Shown piece after piece: positions 34,318-41,587 of a stretch of 41,587 nucleotides of DNA (the stretch's first letter is position 1; every line of letters begins with the position of its first letter). The stretch covers positions 1 through 41,587 of the forward strand of contig JAFSDN010000078.1 in the NCBI GenBank assembly GCA_017436245.1, read 5' to 3'. Origin of the DNA: Clostridia bacterium. Lineage in GTDB: Bacteria; Bacillota; Clostridia; Monoglobales; Monoglobaceae. A program made the position numbers and the translations under genes. The notes below the pieces were generated by a model. That model saw nothing but the letters and a program-made list of their open reading frames with translations, was not told the origin of the DNA and searched no databases.

Positions 34318-36042
34318 ATGAGCAAACTATACGAAATTCGGCGTTCCTCTGCTTCAAAGAAAAAAGAGAACAACTCTTTGAAAAAAGACGCAAACATAAA
34401 AATTACCCCTCTCGGAGGACTGCATGAGATCGGAAAAAACATGACAGTCTTTGAATACGGGAACGATATTCTGATTCTTGATGCCGGACTGGCATTCCCC
34501 GATGACGATATGCTGGGAATTGATATGGTTATACCGGATATAACCTATCTGCAAAAGAACAGAAACAAAATCAGAGGTATCGTTCTGACCCACGGTCACG
34601 AAGACCATATAGGGGCAATTCCTTACGTACTCAAGGAATTCAATGTTCCCGTATTCGGAACAAAGCTTACCTTGGGAATACTCAAAAACAAGCTTCAGGA
34701 ACACGGAATATTAAACTCTTCAAAGCTAAACGTTGTAAATCCCGGAGAAAAATTTCTTCTGGGCGAATTCAAGGTTGAATTCATACGTTCAAACCACAGC
34801 ATTGCCGATGCAGTTGCCGTGGCACTTCACACCCCTGCAGGTGTTATCCTCCACACGGGTGACTTCAAGATTGATTCAACTCCCATCGACGGCGAGATGA
34901 TTGACCTTGGCAGAATCGGCGAGCTTGGCAGAAAAGGTGTTCTTCTCCTTATGTCCGACAGCACAAATGCCGAGCGCAAGGGCTATACCATGAGCGAGCG
35001 TACCGTTGGCACAACCTTTGACAACGTGTTTGACAACTGCAACAAACGTATCTTTATTGCCACCTTTGCATCCAACATACATAGGGTGCAGCAAATCATA
35101 AATGCAGCAGTTAAACACGGCAGAAAGGTGGCTGTTTCAGGACGCAGTATGGAAAATGTTCTCACCGCCGCAATCGAGCTTGGGTATATGGACATTCCCA
35201 AAAATACACTAATCAGCCTTGACGAGCTTGGCAAATACACAAAGGAACAAGTTGTAATTGTCACAACAGGCAGTCAGGGTGAAACAATGTCTGCTCTTTC
35301 AAGAATGGCATATTCAGGGCACAAAAAGGTAAACATCGAAGCAGGAGACCTTGTTATAATTTCAGCAAGCCCAATCCCCGGAAACGAAAAATCAATTTCA
35401 AACGTAATCAACGAGCTTCTCAAGCATGGTGCCGAGGTGATTTATGAATCTCTGGCGGATGTTCATGTTTCAGGTCACGCCTGCCAGGAAGAACTGAAAA
35501 TAATCCTTGCCTTGGCAAAGCCAAAATACTTCATGCCGGTTCATGGCGAATTCAAGCACCTGAGCCGACACAAGGCACTGGCACTGCAAATGGGCATGAA
35601 GCCCGAAAACATCTTCCTTATGGAAAACGGTCAGGTTCTTGATGTTTCAAAAAGAGCCGCAAAAATCACCGGTATTGTTCCCTCAGGCAGAGTTCTGGTT
35701 GACGGACTGGGTGTTGGAGATGTTGGTTCAATTGTCCTTCGTGACCGCAAGCATCTGTCCGAAGACGGCTTGATTGTTGTTGTTATGACAATTGACCAGG
35801 CAAGCAAAACAGTTGTTGCAGGTCCCGACATAATCTCCAGAGGCTTTGTCTATGTCCGGGAATCCGAGGACCTTATGGAAAGCATGCGTGAAACCGCAAC
35901 CCAGGTAATTGACGACTGCCTTTCAAACAATACCCTTGACTGGGCAAGTCTCAAATCCCATGTAAAAAACGAGCTTGGCTCATTCATCTTCTCAAAAACA
36001 AAGAGAAAACCAATGATTCTGCCCGTTATTATGGATATTTAA
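34318..36042 (+). CDS. rnj: Ribonuclease J
   Basis: 574 residues. Metallo-beta-lactamase/beta-CASP nuclease: LTHGHEDHIGAIP with H92, H94, D96, H97, then HTGDFKID, GRSMENV in the beta-CASP domain, TTGSQGE and VHVSGHACQEE. The C-terminal domain includes RKHLSEDGLIVVVMTID. It has endonuclease and 5'-3' exonuclease activity on mRNA and rRNA precursors. The N-terminus carries about 25 extra basic residues (SKKKENNSLKKD) before the usual beginning. The start follows AAAGGA. Monocistronic, with its own promoter and a hairpin terminator. Confidence 0.95.
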   Translation: MSKLYEIRRSSASKKKENNSLKKDANIKITPLGGLHEIGKNMTVFEYGNDILILDAGLAFPDDDMLGIDMVIPDITYLQKNRNKIRGIVLTHGHEDHIGAIPYVLKEFNVPVFGTKLTLGILKNKLQEHGILNSSKLNVVNPGEKFLLGEFKVEFIRSNHSIADAVAVALHTPAGVILHTGDFKIDSTPIDGEMIDLGRIGELGRKGVLLLMSDSTNAERKGYTMSERTVGTTFDNVFDNCNKRIFIATFASNIHRVQQIINAAVKHGRKVAVSGRSMENVLTAAIELGYMDIPKNTLISLDELGKYTKEQVVIVTTGSQGETMSALSRMAYSGHKKVNIEAGDLVIISASPIPGNEKSISNVINELLKHGAEVIYESLADVHVSGHACQEELKIILALAKPKYFMPVHGEFKHLSRHKALALQMGMKPENIFLMENGQVLDVSKRAAKITGIVPSGRVLVDGLGVGDVGSIVLRDRKHLSEDGLIVVVMTIDQASKTVVAGPDIISRGFVYVRESEDLMESMRETATQVIDDCLSNNTLDWASLKSHVKNELGSFIFSKTKRKPMILPVIMDI

Positions 36043-36049
36043 TCACAAA

Positions 36050-36085
36050 CAACGCCCTGCAAAGCGATTGCTTTGCAGGGCGTTG
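36050..36085. terminator. Strong hairpin between convergent rnj and kinase genes
   Basis: CAACGCCCTGCAAAGC-GATT-GCTTTGCAGGGCGTTG is a perfect 16-bp stem. Neither side has a long T-run (TTGTTTGTG on the minus strand), but the stability and position between two convergent stops suggest a bidirectional terminator. Confidence 0.7.
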
Positions 36086-36106
36086 CTCAATATCAGCTTA
36101 TTGCCG

Positions 36107-38458
36107 TTAAATGCAACTTTTAAACTTGTCCACATCTAAGTACTGCATTTTTACTATAAGATTTGCATTTTTGTCAATAATTCCCCATAGATCACCTTTT
36201 TTTATTGCGGCAAAGCCATGGGAAAACCCTTCACCGACATCAAACTCATTGGAAAGAGGAATCACAAAATTCTCCTTATTGTCAATATAACCACATTCCC
36301 ACATACTGTTTTTAACCCAAGCCAGTCCCTCGGAAAAGTCACCCACATAAAGATACTCACAAGGAATCACCTCAACACCCTTTTCATTCACAAAGCCCCA
36401 TTTTCCGTTTCTCTTCACCGCTGCCATACCCTCGGAAAATCCTGAAAAGGTTATGTCTTCATAAATAAAATCGCTAAGCTCCTCTCCCTTGTTGTTTATC
36501 ACCCCAAAGAACTGTCCTTTTTTAACCAAAGTCACCTCTCCCGAAAATTCGGGCAACTCATCATATTGAAGCGGCACAACAACCTCACCGTTTTTGTTAA
36601 TATAGCCGCCCTTGCCGTCAATAAACACATTGGCCAATCCGTTATTGAACTGTCCGGCCGTAGAATACTTGCATGGAATTACTTCAGTGCCCGAAGTATT
36701 AATATATCCCCATTTGCCGTTCTTTTTAACCCTTGCAAGCCCCTCACTGAACCATGAAGCATCATCAAAAACAAAACCCGTAATCAAATTACCCTTTGTG
36801 TCTATATAGGCATCTTTTCCGTTTTTCTCCACAACGGCATATCCTTCCGAAAACGAACTGAAGCCGTCATATTCATAGGGTATCATTATATTTCCGGCAG
36901 TATCCATAGCTCCCATTTTTTGGTCTTTTTTCACGACAACAACACCATCTGATACGGTCTGTATAAACTTATACTCAAAGGGTATCACAACATTATTCTT
37001 CATATCAACGCATCCGTAGTTTCCGTTTTTAGCAACGGCTACTATCCCCTCCGCAAAGTCCGGATCCGCCTGATCATACTCACAGGGAATCACTTCATTT
37101 CCTGCAGTATCAATATAGCCGTATTCTCCTTCTTTGTTCCTCACGCGGGCAATAACCCCCTCAAGAGGTGCGGCAGGAACCGCATTTTCATTAAGCACCT
37201 TTTCTTCAAAATCCGTTTGCGCTCCCTCTCCTTCATTCATATCCGACGTCAGATTTCTCACCCGCACACCAATCACCAGCACCGCCAGCACAGCAACAAA
37301 AACAAGGAGCTTCTTTTTCTTCAGAATTCTGTCTATTATCCTTTCGCCGTTATGCACATCATGCCCTTCATCATCATTTTGTTTTTCTTCATACGTAATG
37401 GTGTTTTGCAGGCAACTTTTGCATGTTTTTTCACCAAAAGGTATCTCTTTGCCGCAAAAAGAGCAGTAATTCTTTATGCTTGGTCTCTCAGTTTCGGGGT
37501 TCAGCTCCCCAATGGCGGCTTTCACCTCTGAAACGCTCTGGAATCTTTCGGTATGCTTCACCGCAAGCATCTTTTCAATAATCCTTGCCACACCGTTTGA
37601 AATTCCGTCAAAATCCAGCTTTTCATTCTCGGTTCTTGTCATTGCATCATCAATCAGTCTGCCCGTTATGGAATAATAAAGCGTTGCACCCAAAGCATAA
37701 ATATCCGTCCATGGTCCCTGCGCTCCATGCTTTTGATACTGCTCAAAGGGAGCAAAGCCCTGCTTCAGAATAACCGACAAACTGACCGATGAAGCACCAA
37801 TAACCTGACGTGCCGCACCAAAGTCAATCAGCTTTATGTTCCCGTTATTGCAGATATAAATATTGTCCGGTGAAATATCACGGTGGAGTATTTCCTGCCC
37901 GTGAACAGCTTCAAGGGCATCAAGAACCCTGCAAATTACGTACAGAGCCTCTTTTTCGGTTATCTTACCGCCTTTATTCTTTATATACTGCTTAAAATCC
38001 AGCCCCTCAAGAGCTTCCATAACAAAATAAGCAGTATTGTTTTCATAAAAAAACTCATGCACATTTATAATGTCCGGCCGACCGTTGAATTTTGATACCA
38101 ATGCCGCTTCATCATAAAACTTTCGTGCATAACCCTGAAAAAATTCCGTTTTCTCTGAATCCACCGGAGAAACATAGCCTCTTTCGGTTGTACGGCAAGC
38201 AAAGGAGTCGGGAAAAAACTCTTTTATGGCAACCTTTTTTTCAGCAGTCATGTCATAACAAAGATATGTAACTCCAAATCCACCCTTGCCCAAAACCTTT
38301 CCAACACTGTACTTTCCAAGAAGTATGGTGTCCTCTTTCAAGGCAGTGGGGTATTTATATCTGTTTCCGCGGCCATCACAATTTTCACATCCTTTGCCGG
38401 GATAAATCCGTGAAAAACACAGGGAACACAAAATTTTTCCGTTTACATTCAACGGCAT
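36107..38458 (-). CDS. Zinc-ribbon / Ser-Thr kinase / membrane / WG-repeat protein
   Basis: 783 residues from the ATG at 38458, chosen because AAGG lies 7 nt upstream; earlier ATGs lack a site. Order: a Cys cluster (CSLCFSRIYPGKGCENC, 11-27), a kinase domain with glycine loop GKGGFGVTY (57-65), VAIK (Lys79), HRDISPDN (192-199) and DFG (212-214), a second zinc ribbon (CSFCGKE...CKSC, 332-349), a membrane segment (about 384-400), and ten WG-like repeats of about 37 residues to the end, e.g. KWGYINTSGTEVIPCKY. The kinase is intact and cytoplasmic; the repeats are probably outside, making this a receptor-like kinase. Its target is unknown. It lies 59 nt after the araC-type gene. Confidence 0.85.
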   Translation of the reverse strand: MPLNVNGKILCSLCFSRIYPGKGCENCDGRGNRYKYPTALKEDTILLGKYSVGKVLGKGGFGVTYLCYDMTAEKKVAIKEFFPDSFACRTTERGYVSPVDSEKTEFFQGYARKFYDEAALVSKFNGRPDIINVHEFFYENNTAYFVMEALEGLDFKQYIKNKGGKITEKEALYVICRVLDALEAVHGQEILHRDISPDNIYICNNGNIKLIDFGAARQVIGASSVSLSVILKQGFAPFEQYQKHGAQGPWTDIYALGATLYYSITGRLIDDAMTRTENEKLDFDGISNGVARIIEKMLAVKHTERFQSVSEVKAAIGELNPETERPSIKNYCSFCGKEIPFGEKTCKSCLQNTITYEEKQNDDEGHDVHNGERIIDRILKKKKLLVFVAVLAVLVIGVRVRNLTSDMNEGEGAQTDFEEKVLNENAVPAAPLEGVIARVRNKEGEYGYIDTAGNEVIPCEYDQADPDFAEGIVAVAKNGNYGCVDMKNNVVIPFEYKFIQTVSDGVVVVKKDQKMGAMDTAGNIMIPYEYDGFSSFSEGYAVVEKNGKDAYIDTKGNLITGFVFDDASWFSEGLARVKKNGKWGYINTSGTEVIPCKYSTAGQFNNGLANVFIDGKGGYINKNGEVVVPLQYDELPEFSGEVTLVKKGQFFGVINNKGEELSDFIYEDITFSGFSEGMAAVKRNGKWGFVNEKGVEVIPCEYLYVGDFSEGLAWVKNSMWECGYIDNKENFVIPLSNEFDVGEGFSHGFAAIKKGDLWGIIDKNANLIVKMQYLDVDKFKSCI

Positions 38459-38517
38459 ATCATCACCTTCATCTTTCTTCATTATAAAAATTGTTCCGTA
38501 TAATAACACATTCACAT

Positions 38518-39342
38518 TTATTCTTTGGATTTTGAAGCAGACGGCAATTCACCTATGTATTTTTTATAAGTTCGCGTAAAATAAGAAAGGTTCAAAAAGC
38601 CGCATTGTCTTGCAGTATTAGTAATGGTTTCTCCGTTAATAATCAATTTTTTTGCTTCCGTGCATCTGGTTAAATTAATAAATTCAAAAATTGTCATCTG
38701 AGTTTGTTTTTTAAACATCCTTGTGAGCGAGTATTTGTTTATGTTAATTATTCTTGCCAGAGAATCCAATGTTATTTCCTCAGAAAAATGTTCTTTTATA
38801 TATATCATTGTTTTCTTGGTTAAGTCAAATTTGGTGTTTTGAAAAGGATTGTCCGCAATAAACTTTGTATACTTAGTGTTAAGAAAAAGCAAAAGCTGAA
38901 GAACATTTAACCGAAGTCTTGGAATGTACATAGGCGTTTTTGTATACATCGGATTATCCTCAGCCAATTTCAAGTCGGATATAATATTGTTTAAGATTTC
39001 GGATAATTGTGAATTTCTTATACATTCCTCAAAGTATATATCTTCAGGAAATTTGTTTTCAAGCAAAAAATCAACGTTCAACAGCAGGCAATGGTACTTA
39101 AAATCCTCATCATTTAAAGGGGAGGAATGAATAATATTGGGGTTGATGATAATAATATCATCTTTTTTCATATGAAATGTGGTATTTTCATAAAAAATCT
39201 TACCATATCCGCCTGTGCAATACAAAATTTCTATATTCTCGTGAAAATGAGGTAAAATTAGTTTTTCAGTGTAAACATCCGGAAAATACTTCACCGGCAT
39301 ATAGTTAGCTGAAAAGCCTACTCTTTCATACCCTTTTGGCAA
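38518..39342 (-). CDS. AraC-family transcriptional regulator with cupin sensor
   Basis: About 274 residues if started at the TTG at 39342, which has AGGGTG 7-8 nt upstream; the frame is open to 39381 with another TTG. The N-terminal half has a cupin-like ligand domain (LPHFHENIEILYCTGGYGKIFYEN, HMKKDDIIIINPNIIHSS). The C-terminal half has two helix-turn-helix motifs (ITLDSLARIININKYSLTRMFKKQ and ITNTARQCGFLNLSYFTRTYKKYIGELP), typical of AraC/XylS regulators of carbohydrate genes. It is divergent from the 39472 gene, with overlapping promoters, and so probably regulates that gene and itself. Confidence 0.88.
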   Translation of the reverse strand: MPKGYERVGFSANYMPVKYFPDVYTEKLILPHFHENIEILYCTGGYGKIFYENTTFHMKKDDIIIINPNIIHSSPLNDEDFKYHCLLLNVDFLLENKFPEDIYFEECIRNSQLSEILNNIISDLKLAEDNPMYTKTPMYIPRLRLNVLQLLLFLNTKYTKFIADNPFQNTKFDLTKKTMIYIKEHFSEEITLDSLARIININKYSLTRMFKKQTQMTIFEFINLTRCTEAKKLIINGETITNTARQCGFLNLSYFTRTYKKYIGELPSASKSKE

Positions 39343-39409
39343 AACTTCACACCCTGTCAATATTGTGTTAAATATAATCAATATAAGTTATAGACTATTT
39401 GCAAGTTTT

Positions 39410-39438
39410 ATTATACACTTATCTTGTAGAGTTGTCAA
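39410..39438 (-). promoter_or_regulatory. Perfect-consensus promoter of the AraC-type gene
   Basis: Minus strand TTGACA (39438-39433), 17-bp spacer, TATAAT (39415-39410). Confidence 0.8.
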
Positions 39439-39451
39439 TGATACATATAAA
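39424..39451 (+). promoter_or_regulatory. Putative promoter of the AraC-linked enzyme gene
   Basis: TTGTAG (39424-39429), 16-bp spacer, TATAAA (39446-39451), 20 nt before the start. It overlaps the opposing araC promoter face to face, so polymerase binding at the two is mutually exclusive. Confidence 0.45.
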
Positions 39452-39471
39452 ATGAAAAATGGAGCAGGATT

Positions 39472-41235
39472 ATGAGAAAATTACACATAAATATATTGCA
39501 CAGAATTGAAAATGGCGATACCGGGTCTAATATGTTCAAGGGTCTTATGTGTCAGCAGGAAGCGGCACATAACGCAGGCTTAAAGGTAACATTGCTTTTG
39601 GGAGTCGCTTCACTTTACAGTGAAAAGTGTGTGGAATATGCAAAACAACAGGCCACCGAATTTGGCGATGAATTAGGACTTAACTTGCACTATCCGACCG
39701 ATTGCGGACTTGGAGAAAAATTTGGCATAAAGGATAATATGACTTACCTTATGCCGTTTGATTTAAAAATAAAACTATTGAGATTTGTAATGGATTTGTT
39801 TAAAGAGAAAATAGGATATTATCCAAAATCTATTGTTGCGTATGTATTTGATGCAAGAACTCTTAATTGGTTTCACGAAAATTATCCTTGTGTAATGGCC
39901 GCTGTCACCAATTGCTTTGAAGAAGGCGTAAAGATGTTTTACGGAAATCAGAATCAATGGTATCTGTTTAATGATGGGGGTCCATGGGGTGCATATTATC
40001 CATCAAAGACCAATTCATTAATTATGGCCAAGAATGAGGACGATTATTGCGGAATAGTGGGCTTACCGCATTTAAACAGAGATATGCTTATGGCAATAAC
40101 AAGCCGTGATGATTTGTTTTCATCTCACCCGCATAATGTTCTGAGAGCAAAAGCATATGATTATGAAAACATGACCATGCCGTATATGAATAAATTTGTT
40201 GACCAATGGGTTGAAGAATTAAAATATAATGATTATGTTTATTATAATGTTTTTGTTGGTCCAAATTGGCTTACAGATGATACTATTCTTGAAGAAACAG
40301 GTGACTTTGCAAAAGAATTGTATATTCAGAATATGAATTATCTTGGCGAAAAGGTTTCACAAGATATAGCCACTACATCAACCATGAGTGAGTTTGCAGC
40401 GTGGATGGAAAATAATATCAAAATCGGTGCTCCTGAGGTTAATAAATGGAGAGACATTGTATGTGGGTCTGAAAGAGAAGTATACTGGTATCAAGACCCA
40501 TATTTCAGAGTTACTCTTGATGCTAATATAGGCGGTGCCATATGTGATTTAAGACCGCACGTTGGAAGGCTTGAAAAAAATCTTGGAAATGACACAGAAA
40601 ATTTGCATAATATGAATTATCCTTATGTCATTTCAGCCGAATATAGGGGTGGGGTACACGATGGTTCAATCCATACATATATCCTTGAAGTGAATGGCAA
40701 AAAGACAGACCTTGCCGCAGCAAGAACCAAAGCAACCCCTTATATCAACGAAAACGGAGAAAGATGTGTAGAATTCAGCCCGGCAGTTTTTTGTATTGAC
40801 GGAGTGAGGGTGAGTGTTTTAAGTTCATACACCTTCAAGGGAGAGGGAAAAATCGAGATTTCACGAAAAATCATTGACTGTTCTGACCCTAATGCTGTTG
40901 TTAAAATAACGGAGCATCATTGCGGCTGCTGGGGAGATACAACATATCCTGAAGACATGAGAGGAATAAGTCTTGGAATAATCAAAAACGAAAAGCGAGA
41001 AGAACTTGATTACAACTACCTCGGAAGAGAGCTTGATGAATGTGATGCTGATAGGATTTATGCAAACATACCTCAGTTAAACATTAATGTAAGTATGAAT
41101 TCAACAGATAGCATGGTAAAATATAAAATAACAGAGGGATGGATGTTCAGACCTTTCTACTACATGGAGATAGAAAAAGAATTGAAAAAAGAAGAGGAGT
41201 TGAAAATATGCTTGAAAATCCAACAGGCAGAATGA
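39472..41235 (+). CDS. Unrecognised cytoplasmic protein, possibly a carbohydrate-active enzyme
   Basis: 587 residues; start behind GGAGCAGG. I cannot name the family. The N-terminal 230 residues have a pattern reminiscent of polysaccharide-deacetylase/NodB-like or GH57-like barrels: HINILHRIENGD, then GLKVTLLLGVASLYSEK, then DELGLNLHY, then SIVAYVFDARTLNWFHE. This is resemblance only, and the metal ligands are not certain. From about 330 on, the sequence looks like beta-sandwich (WYQDPYFRVTLDANIGGAICDLRPH). There is no signal peptide, so it should act inside the cell. A divergent AraC regulator suggests sugar-induced expression. Codon use is AT-richer than in the housekeeping genes, hinting at transfer. 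It overlaps the next gene by 28 nt. Confidence 0.5.
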   Translation: MRKLHINILHRIENGDTGSNMFKGLMCQQEAAHNAGLKVTLLLGVASLYSEKCVEYAKQQATEFGDELGLNLHYPTDCGLGEKFGIKDNMTYLMPFDLKIKLLRFVMDLFKEKIGYYPKSIVAYVFDARTLNWFHENYPCVMAAVTNCFEEGVKMFYGNQNQWYLFNDGGPWGAYYPSKTNSLIMAKNEDDYCGIVGLPHLNRDMLMAITSRDDLFSSHPHNVLRAKAYDYENMTMPYMNKFVDQWVEELKYNDYVYYNVFVGPNWLTDDTILEETGDFAKELYIQNMNYLGEKVSQDIATTSTMSEFAAWMENNIKIGAPEVNKWRDIVCGSEREVYWYQDPYFRVTLDANIGGAICDLRPHVGRLEKNLGNDTENLHNMNYPYVISAEYRGGVHDGSIHTYILEVNGKKTDLAAARTKATPYINENGERCVEFSPAVFCIDGVRVSVLSSYTFKGEGKIEISRKIIDCSDPNAVVKITEHHCGCWGDTTYPEDMRGISLGIIKNEKREELDYNYLGRELDECDADRIYANIPQLNINVSMNSTDSMVKYKITEGWMFRPFYYMEIEKELKKEEELKICLKIQQAE

Positions 41236-41399
41236 TTCGTTGTCCTGAATGCTTTGCCAAAGATATTGATGTGTTTTTGCATTATGATGCCGAAAAAAAA
41301 GAGTTCTATTGCTGTAAATGTTGTTTTACGGGAGATATTGAGAGAGTGGACAGAAATATGAAAAATTTCATTTCCGAAAAATATCCCGCAAGATTCTGA
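41208..41399 (+). CDS. Small zinc-ribbon protein
   Basis: 63 residues from the ATG at 41208, which has GAGGAG 8 nt upstream; the longer in-frame extension lies wholly within the preceding gene. Four cysteines in two CX2C pairs (RCPECFAKD and YCCKCCFTG) make a zinc ribbon. The rest is charged (DRNMKNFISEKYPARF). Overlap of 28 nt with the upstream gene implies translational coupling and a shared role. I do not recognise the family; nucleic-acid or protein binding are both possible. Confidence 0.7.
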   Translation: MLENPTGRMIRCPECFAKDIDVFLHYDAEKKEFYCCKCCFTGDIERVDRNMKNFISEKYPARF

Positions 41400-41444
41400 T
41401 TATCCGTGTAGGTTTTACCAAAATAGCCGTTTAGCAAAAATAAT

Positions 41445-41587
41445 GGTTCTATAACAAATGTTGGGGTAAATACTTTGTAAAGATTCTTCGCTGCGCTCAG
41501 AATGACTAAAGCTTGCCGGTACAAGGTCATGTTGAGCGTAGTCGAAACATCTTTTTTGTACTAAACCCCAACATTTGATAAAGAACC
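41445..41587. mobile_element. MITE-like element, copy 2 (reaches the window edge)
   Basis: About 143 bp, starting GGTTCTATAACAAATG and ending with the inverse of GGTTCTTTATCAAATG; the 23-bp terminal repeats differ at two positions. It differs from copy 1 (4323-4464) at only a few bases. The element appears complete at GAACC, and its right flank is outside the window, so its target duplication cannot be checked. Confidence 0.75.

Noticed and set aside
1-41587. CRISPR array or complete prophage
   Set aside because: No regularly spaced repeats, cas genes, phage structural genes or integrase seen.

Overview
This window looks like a chromosomal segment of a low-GC, anaerobic, spore-forming member of the Clostridia (Firmicutes). 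The evidence is the spoIIAA-spoIIAB-sigF sporulation operon, [FeFe]-hydrogenase maturases HydE and HydG, pyruvate formate-lyase with its activase, the lonB-lon-engB gene order known from Bacillus, NADP-type glutamate dehydrogenase, and many sigma-A promoters with 17-bp spacers. Most genes lie on the minus strand; the plus-strand blocks are hydE/hydG, RNase J and the two genes at the right end.

Layout. 1-750: a truncated mobile-element-like ORF running off the left edge, beside a tRNA-Pro(GGG). 936-4187: purine permease, phosphoribosyltransferase and metallophosphoesterase. 4315-6266: a MITE-like element inserted in the gdhA terminator, gdhA, and repeats. 6267-7708: a stand-alone trpB with an unannotated 18-residue leader peptide holding two Trp codons. 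7811-9428: tautomerase, a membrane protein and an ECF transporter S component. 9458-12777: a sigma-A promoter, a roughly 185-nt structured leader RNA ending in a terminator, then a TM1266-type regulator, hydE, hydG and a Dabb protein. 12794-14417: an inverted-repeat element and a degenerate PP2C-like membrane protein. 14457-15966: the spoIIA operon. 16119-17693: nadD and a leucine-rich-repeat membrane protein. 17747-29170: a long co-directional run lon, engB, hisS, aspS, a DUF4340 protein, tyrS, valS, probably read largely from a promoter inside the end of lonB. 29148-34055: lonB, a second MITE-like element, pflA, pflB. 34162-36042: divergent RNase J. 36107-38458: a zinc-ribbon/Ser-Thr kinase/WG-repeat membrane protein. 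38518-41399: an AraC regulator divergent from an unrecognised carbohydrate-enzyme-like protein and a small zinc-ribbon protein, in an AT-richer block. 41445-41587: a second copy of the first MITE-like element.

The strongest leads for something undescribed are the structured RNA before the hydrogenase-maturation genes (9493-9677) and the Trp-codon leader peptide before trpB (7591-7647). Secondary leads are the MITE-like family with 23-bp terminal inverted repeats and an apparent 8-bp target duplication inside the gdhA terminator, and the unrecognised AraC-linked enzyme at the right edge. All functional calls rest on reading the sequence alone; no database search was run.
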